NCBI GenBank assembly: GCA_030683105.1
Contig: JAUXMZ010000039.1
Location: 24,266 to 88,265, forward strand
Origin: Burkholderiales bacterium
Lineage (GTDB): Bacteria > Pseudomonadota > Gammaproteobacteria > Burkholderiales > SG8-41
Reading direction: 5' to 3'
Length of the DNA: 64,000 nt
Below the pieces are notes generated by a model, which did not search any database, had not been told where the DNA came from, and saw nothing but the letters and a program-made list of their open reading frames with translations. The position numbers and the translations under genes are program-made. Shown here in pieces: positions 26,181 through 34,540 of the stretch; position 1 is the stretch's first letter, and every line of letters begins with the position of its first letter.

Positions 26181-26290
26181 AGCCACAGAGGGCACAGAGA
26201 TCACAGAGGAAAACCAACAATTCTTACGCGAATATTACGCAATTCAAGCCGCCCTGTCTTTCTCTGTGTTCTCCGTGTTCTCTGTGGTTT
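26181..26290. repeat. CACAGAG-type self-complementary repeat
   Basis: The left arm AGCCACAGAGGGCACAGAGA continues with TCACAGAGGAAAA. The right arm reads TTTCTCTGTGTTCTCCGTG and closes TTCTCTGTGG. Units are 9 bases. The right end touches the stop codon of yggS, so this hairpin would form at the very end of that mRNA. Confidence 0.8.
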
Positions 26291-26978
26291 ATGCTTTTTG
26301 CCGTTGCCCGAAGATCGCGGTGCCCACGCGCACCATGGTCGCGCCCTCGGCGATGGCGGCTTCCAGGTCGTCCGACATGCCCATCGACAGCGTATCGAGC
26401 TGGATGCCGGCCGCGACCAGTTGGTCTTTGATCTCCCGCAGCAGCGCGAAACGCCGCCGCTGCAACTGCATATCGGGCGTCGGTTCGGGGATCGCCATCA
26501 GGCCGCGCAGGCGCAGCCGCGGCAGGGCGAGGATGGCGCGCGCCAGTTCGAGTTCCGCGCCGGGGGCAACTCCGCTTTTGCTGTCCTCGCCGCTGACATT
26601 GACCTGCATGCAAACATCGAGCGGGGGCAGGTGCGCGGGACGCGCGTCGTTCAGGCGCTGCGCGATCTTTGCGCGCGCTATGCTGTGCACCCACTGGAAA
26701 TGCCCGGCGATGGCGCGCGTCTTGTTGCTCTGGATCGGCCCGATAAAATGCCAGATCAGCGGCAGATCCGACAATTGCGTGACTTTTTCCACGGCCTCCT
26801 GCACATAACTCTCGCCGAAAGCACGCTGCCCCGCGGCATGGGCCTCTGCGATGGCTTGCGCCGGGAAGGTTTTGCTGACCGCAATCAGCTCGACCTCGGA
26901 AGCGATTCGCCCCGCGGTCTGCGCGGCGCGTTCTATGCGTTCACGCACGGCTTGCATGTTTGCGGCAATTGTTGCCAT
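26289..26978 (-). CDS. yggS: YggS family pyridoxal phosphate homeostasis protein
   Basis: A 229-residue PLP-binding TIM-barrel protein (YggS/PLPBP). AVSKTFPAQAI carries the PLP-linking Lys at about residue 36; HFIGPIQSNKT, VNVSGEDSKSG and LSMGMSDDLEAAI are further signature blocks. It binds PLP and buffers vitamin B6 and amino-acid metabolism rather than catalysing a known reaction. It lies divergent to pilT, the usual arrangement in beta- and gammaproteobacteria. Confidence 0.94.
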   Translation of the reverse strand: MATIAANMQAVRERIERAAQTAGRIASEVELIAVSKTFPAQAIAEAHAAGQRAFGESYVQEAVEKVTQLSDLPLIWHFIGPIQSNKTRAIAGHFQWVHSIARAKIAQRLNDARPAHLPPLDVCMQVNVSGEDSKSGVAPGAELELARAILALPRLRLRGLMAIPEPTPDMQLQRRRFALLREIKDQLVAAGIQLDTLSMGMSDDLEAAIAEGATMVRVGTAIFGQRQKA

Positions 26979-27068
26979 AATTTTCCCGGTGTCGTTCGGG
27001 CTGTTCAGTGTAAAATCAAACCTTAAGCGTGATTGCGGTCCGGATTGCGCCGCAACGGAGCAATTATA

Positions 27069-28115
27069 ATGGACATCTCAGAACTCCTGGCCTTCGTAGT
27101 CAAGAACAAAGCGTCCGATCTGCACTTGTCGTCGGGCCTGCCGCCGATGATCCGCGTGCAGGGAGACATACGCCGCATCAATCTGCCGTCGCTCGAGCAT
27201 AAAGACGTGCATGCGATGGTTTACGACATCATGAATGACGGCCAGCGCAAGTTCTACGAGGAAAACCTCGAGTGCGACTTCTCGTTTGCGATCCCCAACC
27301 TCGCGCGCTTTCGTGTCAACGCCTTCGTGCAGCAACGCGGCTCCGCCGCAGTGTTCCGGACCATTCCGTCCAAGGTGCTGTCGCTGGAAGACCTCAAGTG
27401 CCCGAAGAGTTTTGTCGACATCGCCAACCAGCCGCGCGGCGTGGTGCTGGTGACGGGCCCGACGGGTTCAGGCAAGTCGACGACGCTCGCGGCCATGGTC
27501 GATCACGTCAATGCCAACGAGCAGGGTCACATTCTGACGGTCGAGGATCCTATCGAGTTTGTGCACGAATCCAAAAAATGCCTGATCAACCAGCGCGAGG
27601 TCGGGCCGCACACGCTGTCGTTTGCCAATGCGCTGCGCTCCGCGCTGCGCGAGGATCCGGACATCATTCTGGTGGGCGAGATGCGCGACCTGGAAACCAT
27701 ACGGCTGGCAATGACCGCGGCCGAAACCGGCCACCTGGTGTTCGGCACGCTGCACACCAGTTCCGCGGCGAAGACCATAGACCGCATCATCGACGTGTTC
27801 CCGGCCGAGGAAAAGGAAATGATGCGCGCGATGCTGTCGGAATCCCTGCGCGCAGTGATTTCGCAGACGCTGCTCAAGACCAAGGATGGCAACAGTCGCG
27901 TTGCGGCGCACGAGATCATGATTGCAACGCCGGCCATACGCAACCTGATCCGCGAGTCCAAGGTGGCGCAGATGTATTCGGCGATCCAGACCGGCGCGGG
28001 AGTGGGCATGCAGACGCTGGACCAGAACCTGCAGGATCTGGTCAAGCGCAACATCGTTTCCGCATCCGAGGCACGCGGCAAGGCGATGAACAAGGATTTG
28101 TTTCAGGGCGCTTAG
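27069..28115 (+). CDS. pilT: Type IV pilus retraction ATPase PilT
   Basis: A 348-residue hexameric ATPase that drives pilus retraction and twitching. An N-terminal PAS-like domain (MDISELLAFVVKNKASDLHL) is followed by Walker A GPTGSGKSTT, the Asp box ILTVEDPIEFVH, Walker B ILVGEMRD, the His box HLVFGTLHT, and the C-terminal AIRNLIRE motif specific to PilT. The chosen ATG starts the canonical N-terminus; an upstream in-frame start would add 12 residues. It is followed after 63 bases by pilU. Confidence 0.97.
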   Translation: MDISELLAFVVKNKASDLHLSSGLPPMIRVQGDIRRINLPSLEHKDVHAMVYDIMNDGQRKFYEENLECDFSFAIPNLARFRVNAFVQQRGSAAVFRTIPSKVLSLEDLKCPKSFVDIANQPRGVVLVTGPTGSGKSTTLAAMVDHVNANEQGHILTVEDPIEFVHESKKCLINQREVGPHTLSFANALRSALREDPDIILVGEMRDLETIRLAMTAAETGHLVFGTLHTSSAAKTIDRIIDVFPAEEKEMMRAMLSESLRAVISQTLLKTKDGNSRVAAHEIMIATPAIRNLIRESKVAQMYSAIQTGAGVGMQTLDQNLQDLVKRNIVSASEARGKAMNKDLFQGA

Positions 28116-28178
28116 CGCGCGGCATAGCCGTATTGAGCTTCGAGCTGTTGCCCGTTTGGACTATTCAAGAGGTAATCC

Positions 28179-29315
28179 ATGGAAAGAGACCAGGCTGTCA
28201 AGTTCACCCATGACCTTCTGCGGGCGATGGTCGCCAAGAAGGCTTCGGATCTGTTTCTCACGGTCGGCTACCCGCCTGCGATCAAGCTCGACGGCAAGAT
28301 GACCCCGGTGGCGAATCAGCCGCTGACGGCGCAGCACACCGCCGAACTTGCACGCGCCATGATGAACGACAAGCAGGCCGGCGAGTTCGAGGCGACCAAA
28401 GAGTGCAATTTCGCCATCAGCCCCGGCGATATCGGCCGCTTCCGCGTCAATGCCTTCATACAGCAGGGCCGCATCGGCATCGTGCTGCGTACCATCACCA
28501 CCGCGATACCGAAATTCGAGGATCTCAACCTGCCCACGGTGCTGAAGGACGTGGTGATGACCAAGCGCGGCCTTATCATCATGGTCGGCGGCACGGGCTC
28601 GGGAAAATCGACGTCACTGGCGGCAATGGTCGGCTACCGCAACGAAAACAGCTATGGCCATATCATCACCATCGAGGACCCGATCGAATACGTGCACGAA
28701 CACAAGAACTGCGTGATCACGCAGCGCGAAGTGGGTGTGGATACCGACTCCTGGCACGCCGCGCTCAAAAACACCTTGCGCCAGGCGCCGGACGTTATCC
28801 TTATCGGCGAGATCCGGGACCGCGAAACCATGGATTATGCGATTGCTTTCGCCGAGACCGGCCACCTGTGCATGTCAACGCTGCATGCCAACAGCGCCAA
28901 CCAGGCGCTGGACCGCATCATCAACTTCTTCCCGGAGGAACGCAAACACCAGTTGCTGATGGACCTTTCGCTCAACGTGCGCGCACTGGTCTCGCAGCGC
29001 CTGATTCCGAAAAAAGACGGCAAGGGGCGTGTCGCGGCGGTAGAGATCATGCTCAATTCGCCGTTGATCGCTGACCTCATCTTCAAGGGCGAGGTGCAGG
29101 AGATCAAAAGTATCATGGGCAAGTCGCGTGAACTCGGCATGCAGACCTTCGACCAACACCTGTTCGATATCTACGAGACCGGGCAGATCAGCTACGAGGA
29201 TGCGCTGCGCAACGCCGACTCGGTCAACGAACTGCGGCTCATGATCAAGTTGAACAGCAAGGATGCCAAGGAAAAGGATGTCATGTCCGGCATCGAACAC
29301 CTGAACATCGTCTGA
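28179..29315 (+). CDS. pilU: Type IV pilus retraction ATPase PilU
   Basis: A 378-residue PilT paralogue. Walker A is GGTGSGKSTS, the Asp box IITIEDPIEYVHE, Walker B ILIGEIRDRETMD, and the His box HLCMSTLHANSANQA. A longer C-terminal tail and no AIRNLIRE motif separate PilU from PilT. It works with PilT on the same motor and is needed under load. A strong intrinsic terminator follows about 75 bases after the stop. Confidence 0.96.
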   Translation: MERDQAVKFTHDLLRAMVAKKASDLFLTVGYPPAIKLDGKMTPVANQPLTAQHTAELARAMMNDKQAGEFEATKECNFAISPGDIGRFRVNAFIQQGRIGIVLRTITTAIPKFEDLNLPTVLKDVVMTKRGLIIMVGGTGSGKSTSLAAMVGYRNENSYGHIITIEDPIEYVHEHKNCVITQREVGVDTDSWHAALKNTLRQAPDVILIGEIRDRETMDYAIAFAETGHLCMSTLHANSANQALDRIINFFPEERKHQLLMDLSLNVRALVSQRLIPKKDGKGRVAAVEIMLNSPLIADLIFKGEVQEIKSIMGKSRELGMQTFDQHLFDIYETGQISYEDALRNADSVNELRLMIKLNSKDAKEKDVMSGIEHLNIV

Positions 29316-29392
29316 TACCGGACACTGTGTGCCGGATCAGATGCGCCGGTTCGAACGGTCGGCAATGCCGCCGTTCAACCGGTGCGGATTGG

Positions 29393-29423
29393 AAAAAGCC
29401 GGGGTAAGAACCGGCTTTTTTTT
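29393..29423 (+). terminator. Rho-independent terminator of pilT-pilU
   Basis: AAAAAGCCGG, an 8-base loop and CCGGCTTTTT form a 10-bp stem that runs into a tract of eight T residues. It lies downstream of the pilU stop in the right orientation. The next gene starts at the base after the T tract. Confidence 0.9.
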
Positions 29424-30167
29424 ATGACCATACCTTTCGATCTTTCAACCTTTGTCATCGCCGCCGCCGCCGTTGCGGCGGCCTACGTGATATTCGGCAT
29501 TTCGGCGTTTGGCGCCGCGCTGTTCACGGTGCCGCTGCTGTCGTTTTTTTATCCGCTGGATTTCGTGTTGCCGATGGTGGTGTTGCTTGATCTGGCCGCG
29601 GCGCTCGCGCTGGGGCGGCGGTTTTCACGTGAGGCTGACAAGTCGGAACTAAAGTGGCTGGCCCCGTTTTCGATTGCCGGCGCAATTCTGGGCGTGACGC
29701 TGCTCGTGACCCTGCCGCGCAGCGCCACGCTCATTGCCCTGGGCGTATTCCTGCTGGCCTACGGCGCTTATTCATTGCACGAGGGCGTGCCCACGCGCAG
29801 GGTGAGCCGGGGCTGGGCGCCGGTGGCGGGCTTTGCCGGCGGCACCATGGGCACGCTGTTCGGCGCCGGTGCGCCGCCCTATGCCATTTATCTTTCGCGG
29901 CGCCTCCAGGACAAGGGCAGGTTGCGCGCCACCCTGTCCAACATCGTGCTGCTTTCGGTCACCATACGCGCGCTGGTCTTTACGTTCAGCGGCCTGATGC
30001 TGGCCGACCGGCTGATCGCCTTCGTCATGCTGGTGCCGTTTGCATTCGCCGGGTTATGGCTGGGCAACCGCATCCACGGCCGGATCTCGCATGCCGCACT
30101 GCTGCGCTTCGTCGCCGTATTGCTGGTGCTGATGGGGCTCTCGCTGCTGGGGCGGGCGGTATTTTGA
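29424..30167 (+). CDS. Sulfite exporter TauE/SafE family membrane protein
   Basis: A 247-residue protein with about eight hydrophobic helices. FGISAFGAALFTVPLLSFF near the N-terminus and GFAGGTMGTLFGAGAPPYAI in the middle are the paired TauE/SafE half-motifs. The family exports sulfite, sulfonates or related anions; the substrate here is unknown. The first plausible ATG stands directly behind the terminator T tract with no ribosome-binding site, so the message may be leaderless or the true start may differ. Confidence 0.82.
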   Translation: MTIPFDLSTFVIAAAAVAAAYVIFGISAFGAALFTVPLLSFFYPLDFVLPMVVLLDLAAALALGRRFSREADKSELKWLAPFSIAGAILGVTLLVTLPRSATLIALGVFLLAYGAYSLHEGVPTRRVSRGWAPVAGFAGGTMGTLFGAGAPPYAIYLSRRLQDKGRLRATLSNIVLLSVTIRALVFTFSGLMLADRLIAFVMLVPFAFAGLWLGNRIHGRISHAALLRFVAVLLVLMGLSLLGRAVF

Positions 30168-30188
30168 GGAAGCGTATCCGCGGAAGAA

Positions 30189-30217
30189 TTGTAAGTATAT
30201 GATATTATTGATATATT
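30189..30217 (+). promoter_or_regulatory. Possible sigma-70 promoter
   Basis: TTGTAA and TATATT are separated by 17 bases in an AT-rich pocket 38 bases before the ATG of the hydroxy-acid dehydrogenase gene. The match is 4/6 and 5/6 to the consensus. No experimental support. Confidence 0.4.
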
Positions 30218-30254
30218 TATTTATGTGCTGTGGCAGCCTGGGGAGACAAGCGGC

Positions 30255-31412
30255 ATGAAAGACAACACGCTCGGTGCGTACGACATCGCCGATCTGCGCG
30301 AACTCGCGCGCCGGCGCCTGCCCAAGGGTGTGTTCGAGTTCTTCGACCGCGGCAACGGCGACGAAGTGGCGGTCGCCAACAACCGCGCGGCGTTCGAGCG
30401 CATCAAGCTGAATCCGCACATGCTGGTCGATACCTCCGCGCGCAGCCAGGCGATCACGCTCCTTGGCAAGGCGCAGAAAATGCCGATCGTGGTCGCGCCC
30501 ACCGGCTCGGCGGGCCTTGCGTGGTACGAAGGTGAAATCGCGCTCGCGCGCGCGGCGAAAGCCGCGGGCATCCCGTTCACGCTGGCGACCGGATCGATGA
30601 CTTCGCTCGAGCGCGTCGCAGCCGAGGCCGGAGGCAGCCTGTGGTTCCAGGTCTACATGTGGCCGGACCGCTCGCTCTCGCACGGCCTGATCGAGCGCGC
30701 TAGGGCGGCGGGATACGAGGCGCTCGTCGTCACGGTCGACACGCCGGTGCCGCCGGGGCGCGAGTACAACCTGAGAAACGGCATGACCGTGCCGTTCCGC
30801 TTCACGCGCCGCAACGTGACCGACGTGGCTATGCACCCGCGCTGGCTCGCGGGCGTGCTCGCGCGCTACCTGCTCACCACCGGCATGCCGCGCTACCAGA
30901 ACTACCCGACCCAGATGAAGGCGCGCATCACCGCACTGCCCATGGGCCGCTCGATGATGGTGACCGACTCGCTGACCTGGGACGACCTGCGTGAAATCCG
31001 CAGGCGCTGGCCGCACGCGCTGATGGTGAAGGGGATCCTGCGCGCAGAGGACGCGCGGCTCGCCGCCGACTGCGGCGTCGACGGCGTCATCGTCTCCAAC
31101 CACGGCGGGCGCGCCGTGGACAGCGCGCGCGCGACTATCGAGATCCTGCCCGAGGTCGTGGCCGCGGCCGGCAGCCGCGTCACCGTGCTCGTCGACAGCG
31201 GTTTTCGCCGCGGCGAAGACGTGATCAAGGCGCTGGCGCTGGGCGCGAAAGCGGTGCTGATCGGCCGTGCGCCGCTGCACGGCACCGCCGTCGCCGGCGA
31301 GGCCGGTGCCGCGCGCGCGATAGAAATTTACCGCGACGAGATCGACCGCCTCATGGCGCTGATCGGCTGCCCGGGCGTCAGTGCGCTCGACGCGAGCTAC
31401 CTCGCGCGCTGA
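30255..31412 (+). CDS. FMN-dependent alpha-hydroxy-acid oxidising protein (mandelate/lactate dehydrogenase type)
   Basis: A 385-residue TIM-barrel flavoprotein of the glycolate oxidase/lactate/mandelate dehydrogenase family. APTGSAGLAW, QVYMWPDRS, VTVDTPVPPGRE, MVKGILRAEDA and VIVSNHGGRAVDS (with the catalytic His and substrate Arg) follow in the expected order, then the FMN-phosphate site LVDSGFRRGEDV. The segment that is QLD in many members is AVD here. The substrate, perhaps mandelate or lactate, cannot be fixed. The gene stands alone and looks more GC-rich than its neighbours. Confidence 0.88.
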   Translation: MKDNTLGAYDIADLRELARRRLPKGVFEFFDRGNGDEVAVANNRAAFERIKLNPHMLVDTSARSQAITLLGKAQKMPIVVAPTGSAGLAWYEGEIALARAAKAAGIPFTLATGSMTSLERVAAEAGGSLWFQVYMWPDRSLSHGLIERARAAGYEALVVTVDTPVPPGREYNLRNGMTVPFRFTRRNVTDVAMHPRWLAGVLARYLLTTGMPRYQNYPTQMKARITALPMGRSMMVTDSLTWDDLREIRRRWPHALMVKGILRAEDARLAADCGVDGVIVSNHGGRAVDSARATIEILPEVVAAAGSRVTVLVDSGFRRGEDVIKALALGAKAVLIGRAPLHGTAVAGEAGAARAIEIYRDEIDRLMALIGCPGVSALDASYLAR

Positions 31413-31424
31413 GCTCGGTGTATC

Positions 31425-31563
31425 GTAGCCCGGATGGAGCGCCACGTAATCCGGGAGTTCGGAGGGTTAAAAGCGCGGCCCCGGATTGCACGTTGTTTCA
31501 TCCAGGCTACCGCACCGCGTCGCGGGCCAGTGTAGCCCGGATGGAGCGCCGCGGAATCCGGGG
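31425..31563. repeat. Cluster of three REP palindromes (BIME-like) beside the RAYT gene
   Basis: Three copies of a REP sequence of the type GTAGCCCGGATGGAGC...AATCCGGG lie at 31425-31455 (plus), 31479-31510 (inverted) and 31532-31563 (plus). The last ends one base before the stop codon of the transposase gene. A fourth, inverted copy lies on the other side at 32112-32143. This layout is the normal home of REP-associated transposases. Confidence 0.85.
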
Positions 31564-32100
31564 TCAGGCCGGGGGCTCCCCGAAATCACCCGCATCGAGT
31601 CCTGCGCTTCCACCCCAGTCCAACGGTAACATTCCGCGCCTGACGTAATGCGTGAAAGAAGAATACGGCCAGTCTTTTACGTGCGCGACCAGCCCGTGCC
31701 GGACAGGGTTGATGTGGATGTAATCGACATGCCGGCAGAGGTCGTCATCGTCCCGGATGGTGTGCTCCCAGAAGCGCCGCTGCCACAGGTTGTATTCGCC
31801 TTTGCGATTTCTGACGAGCGGCACGCCGCGCGCAACGAGCGCGTGGGTGAAAAGGCTTTTAATGCGTCGCCAGCGTCCTGAAAAATCGGCATCGCCCGGC
31901 GGCAGGTTGAAAATCGTATGTATGTGATCGGGCAGAACCACGATCGCCGCGATCGCGAAAGGCCGTTCGCGCCGGGCAATCCGGAATGCGCAGCGCAGTG
32001 CGTCAAGATGGTCGATGAGCAGGCTTGCGCGCCGGTCGTCGAGCGTTGCCGTAAAGAAGAACGTTCCGCCGGGAACGGGATTGCGCCGGTAGAAAACCAT
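31564..32100 (-). CDS. REP-associated tyrosine transposase (RAYT, Y1 HUH family)
   Basis: A 178-residue single-domain HUH enzyme. LPDHIHTIFNLP carries the HxH metal ligands (His59, His61). Tyr127 in HVDYIHINPVRHGL is the expected nucleophile, followed by the RAYT-typical WPYSSF. Such proteins cut and rejoin REP hairpins in single-stranded DNA and are vertically kept, domesticated relatives of IS200/IS605 transposases. REPs flank the gene on both sides. All catalytic residues are present, so it is probably active. Confidence 0.92.
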   Translation of the reverse strand: MVFYRRNPVPGGTFFFTATLDDRRASLLIDHLDALRCAFRIARRERPFAIAAIVVLPDHIHTIFNLPPGDADFSGRWRRIKSLFTHALVARGVPLVRNRKGEYNLWQRRFWEHTIRDDDDLCRHVDYIHINPVRHGLVAHVKDWPYSSFTHYVRRGMLPLDWGGSAGLDAGDFGEPPA

Positions 32101-32111
32101 GCGAGACCCCG

Positions 32112-32143
32112 CCCCGGATTGCGCTGTGCTCCATCCGGGCTAC
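32112..32143. repeat. REP palindrome, right flank of the RAYT gene
   Basis: CCCCGGATTGCGCTGTGCTC followed by CATCCGGGCTAC is an inverted copy of the REPs at 31425-31563. Its last bases supply the TAG stop codon of the neighbouring small gene. Confidence 0.85.
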
Positions 32144-32571
32144 GTTGATTGTGATCGTCTCGCGGGCTGGGCGGCAGGCTTCGGCGGATAGCGCAACGGC
32201 GCGGTCAGCGCGGATGCGTCGATCTTGCCGAGTTTGAGCAGACGCGCTTCGATTCCCGCGTGGGTGCGGCCGTGCAGCTTCGCCAGTTCGGCGACGGTCT
32301 TTCCGGAGTCGAAGCCCGCGGCAAGCCGCTGTTCCTCCTCGGAAGTCCAGCGCGATCCGGCGCCGCTTTGCGGCGGAGCGGCTGGTTTGTGTTCGACAGC
32401 GGCCGCAGGCGCAGGCGCGCGGCCGCCTTCGATGGCGCGCACCGCGTCGAACAAGGCCCGCACCGTGTCGGGGTGCTGGTAGGGGCTGTCGGCGGAAAAC
32501 TTCTCGCCGGTTGCCGGATCGACGCCGCCGGCGAGCGCATTAAGTATCCTGAGCGTGTGTTCACGTTCCAT
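32140..32571 (-). CDS. Small conserved protein with SANT/Myb-like helix-turn-helix region, unknown function
   Basis: A 143-residue protein. The N-terminus (LRILNALAGGVDPATGEKF, then SADSPYQHPDTVRALF) looks like a conserved helical module. After a Pro/Ala-rich linker comes WTSEEEQRLAAGFDSGKTVA with a following LAKLHGRTHAGIEARLLKLG, shaped like a SANT/Myb-type or phage-regulator HTH that counts out helices ending in RLxxLG. I recall similar proteins in betaproteobacteria only as hypotheticals. GGAGG precedes the ATG. The stop codon is part of a REP. Confidence 0.7.
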   Translation of the reverse strand: MEREHTLRILNALAGGVDPATGEKFSADSPYQHPDTVRALFDAVRAIEGGRAPAPAAAVEHKPAAPPQSGAGSRWTSEEEQRLAAGFDSGKTVAELAKLHGRTHAGIEARLLKLGKIDASALTAPLRYPPKPAAQPARRSQST

Positions 32572-32923
32572 GATGGTTTCCTCCGTAACGTTGTGTGGGA
32601 GCGGGATGGGTAACCCCGCATGATGTGAGCAACGCGAAGGCGCGTGGGTGGGTTGACAGCAAACAATCAACCTGAGAGAAGGACGAAAGCAGAAACACGA
32701 AGGATTCTTTTCAATACCCGCTTGACGGGTACACGAAGGACACGAAGGAACAATAAAAAATTATGGATCACATCAGGCCATGCTGACGAGTGCAGCGCAA
32801 AACGTACTGCCTTGTTCTAATAAATATTTCCCGCCTCTCCCTCGGCGGTGCGGTATTTCCCGCGCCGCTCCTCGACACGGTCGAGCGGGCTCGACTGCGA
32901 AGGGCGGAGCAGTGCCTGCAGGC
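32572..32923. other. Intergenic region without a recognisable gene
   Basis: The stretch holds a short degenerate tandem of the 9-base type (ACACGAAGGACACGAAGG near 32732-32749), with a related ACACGAAGG about 40 bases earlier. The rest shows no convincing coding frame, hairpin or promoter. It separates the SANT-like gene from the integron integrase remnant. Confidence 0.5.
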
Positions 32924-33379
32924 TCAGCCTGTAGGTGCGACCCCGGAGCTGGCGGAGCGCGTCGGCATAATTTCGCAGTCGTAACGCGCGCCTTCGCCGT
33001 CACATTCCCAGTAAGTGGGGCCCCTGCTCCAGGCTCCGACGCGCACGCCGCGCCCGCTCTTGTTCAGAACATGCGTGTAGATCATCGTGGTTGACACATC
33101 CGAGTGGCCCAGCAGCTCCTGCACTGTGCGTATGTCGTAGCCAGACTGAAGCAGATGCGTGGCGAACCAGCTGAGAAACGCCGTCACTTCAGGTGCACCC
33201 ATCTCAGCGGGGTGGCGCTTGTTGTTATGGAAAATGAAGTAGCGGATCCAGAACCAATAGGTTTTTTCGGTGCGAGGACTGTAGTGCCGCGAGCGGATCG
33301 CCGCGCGAAAGCGATCGATCAGGCGGGGCGCATTAGATGCATTTGAAGAATTCCGCAAGGAATCAGAGACTTGTCCCAT
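32924..33379 (-). pseudogene. intI: Integron integrase (IntI), internally deleted
   Basis: The frame encodes 151 residues where IntI proteins have about 320. The N-terminal core-binding part is normal ([19 protein letters not shown], then [12 protein letters not shown]). At about residue 74 it jumps from FLSWFAT straight to [20 protein letters not shown] and on to [15 protein letters not shown] near the catalytic end. About 200 residues are gone in frame, including the catalytic Arg and the IntI-specific insert; the box-II His and Tyr remain. Both sides of the join would read FATHLLQ, suggesting loss between short matches. The last 35 residues are also foreign. It cannot be an active recombinase. 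Confidence 0.85.
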
Positions 33380-33503
33380 AAATAGCTGTTCATCATGTCT
33401 GCTGTAGAAACATACTTTGTGTAACGCACTGATTCAGAGGAAAGTTGACGAAACGAACACCGTGGACAATCATGTTAATAAGCACTTTTGCTTATGATTG
33501 AAC

Positions 33504-33510
33504 GTTAGGC
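33504..33510 (+). other. attI/cassette junction core site
   Basis: GTTAGGC matches the GTTRRRY core at which cassettes join. It lies between the integrase remnant and the first cassette gene, where the attI site belongs. The AT-rich 120 bases before it should contain the integrase promoter and the cassette promoter, but I cannot name boxes with confidence. Confidence 0.65.
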
Positions 33511-33520
33511 AGCGGCTTAC

Positions 33521-34000
33521 ATGGCCAGATATTGGTGGCAATGCATCTCGTGCGGCGACCGCCCCGCTTGGTTGACGGTCTGTCATTCACGCAGCATAGC
33601 CGCCTTCATCTGGGACGAATTGGCGCCAAGCGGCTGGGATCAGCGCCTTCTGCACCGCAGGTGCAAATGTAAACGCCGCTCGCTACGCATCACGTACCGG
33701 TTTCAACGCGGAGATCCCGAAAGGATCAGTATCAAACACATCGTTGGGCTTGCCCCGGATGGCGACTATCTCCCTATGCTCTGGGTCACCTTTAGACACT
33801 CCAGTCCTCGGACGCATTGGATCGACTTCAAGTACCAAAGGGGCCGCAGCCCTTGGGGTCTCACCAAACGGCTGGTCTTGGAGAAGGCAAGACTTGCGCG
33901 CCTGCTGCGAGCGTATGAACAGGCGACTGGTACGGTAATCATGCCGTTGCCTAACTTTAGTTCGAGCGGACGCACAAAAAGCGCGCGCCGCCCAACATGA
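33521..34000 (+). CDS. Integron cassette protein 1, unknown function
   Basis: A 159-residue protein starting 10 bases after the cassette junction, as cassette genes do. It has a possible zinc-ribbon: Cys8-x-x-Cys11 near the start and CKC at 48-50. The rest is basic and Trp/Arg-rich (WVTFRHSS, HWIDFKYQRGRSPWG) with a closing helix (LEKARLARLLRAYEQAT). No known family is evident. The last codons lie inside the attC site. Base composition is lower in GC than the surrounding chromosome. Confidence 0.7.
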   Translation: MARYWWQCISCGDRPAWLTVCHSRSIAAFIWDELAPSGWDQRLLHRRCKCKRRSLRITYRFQRGDPERISIKHIVGLAPDGDYLPMLWVTFRHSSPRTHWIDFKYQRGRSPWGLTKRLVLEKARLARLLRAYEQATGTVIMPLPNFSSSGRTKSARRPT

Positions 34001-34008
34001 CGTTGGGC
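33949..34008 (+). other. attC site of cassette 1
   Basis: The left core is GCCTAAC (33949-33955) and the right core GTTGGGC (34002-34008). The inner arms GTTCGAGCGG-A-C and GCCGCCCAAC pair with an unpaired A on one side, the extrahelical base expected of attC. Total length is 60 bp. Confidence 0.75.
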
Positions 34009-34029
34009 ATCTCAAGTAAGGGGCGCGCA

Positions 34030-34428
34030 ATGGAACCACGCATTAGCCTTGTAACTCTCGGCGTATCCGATCTTGAGAGAGCTACTCGGTTCTACGAAGA
34101 GTGCCTTGGCCTTCCGCGGCTGAAAACGCCACCGTCAATCACGTTCTTTGAGCTTGGAAAGACATGGCTTGCTCTTTGGCCGCGGGAGAGCCTCGCCGCC
34201 GACGCCGGCCTTTCGGCTGAGGGCTCCGGTTTTCGTGGCTTCGCGCTTGCGCATAACGTGCGCTCCCCGGCAGAGGTAGATGCATTGCTCGCGCGTGTTG
34301 CCACCTTCGGGGCCAAGGTCACGAAGCCGGGACAACCTACGGACTGGGGTGGTTACTCTGGATACTTCACAGACCTCGACGGGTTTGTCTGGGAAGTTGC
34401 TCATAACCCGAGCTTTCCTCATGTGTGA
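34030..34428 (+). CDS. VOC family (glyoxalase/bleomycin resistance-like) cassette protein
   Basis: A 132-residue single vicinal-oxygen-chelate domain. ISLVTLGVSDLERATRFYEE at the N-terminus and the closing GYFTDLDGFVWEVAHNP are the paired beta-alpha-beta motifs; the closing Glu in WEVAHNP is a usual metal ligand. Members act as glyoxalases, dioxygenases or drug-binding proteins, and VOC genes are frequent cargo of integron cassettes. Substrate unknown. The cassette is bounded by the attC sites at 33949 and 34435. Confidence 0.88.
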   Translation: MEPRISLVTLGVSDLERATRFYEECLGLPRLKTPPSITFFELGKTWLALWPRESLAADAGLSAEGSGFRGFALAHNVRSPAEVDALLARVATFGAKVTKPGQPTDWGGYSGYFTDLDGFVWEVAHNPSFPHV

Positions 34429-34434
34429 CCGGAT

Positions 34435-34521
34435 GCCCAACCCTTTGTTGCTGCGGACGGGCCGCCAGCATCGTGCTATCACAAGCGTCATCGTGGCCCG
34501 CCGCAGAACAACATGTTAGGG
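34435..34521 (+). other. attC site of cassette 2
   Basis: The left core is GCCCAAC (34435-34441) and the right core GTTAGGG (34515-34521, last base off consensus). The inner arms TGCTGCGGACGGGCC and GGCCCGCCGCAGAACA pair with one bulged A. Total length is 87 bp. It closely resembles the next attC in its inner arms. Confidence 0.75.
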
Positions 34522-34540
34522 TGCACAGAGATAGCGAACC

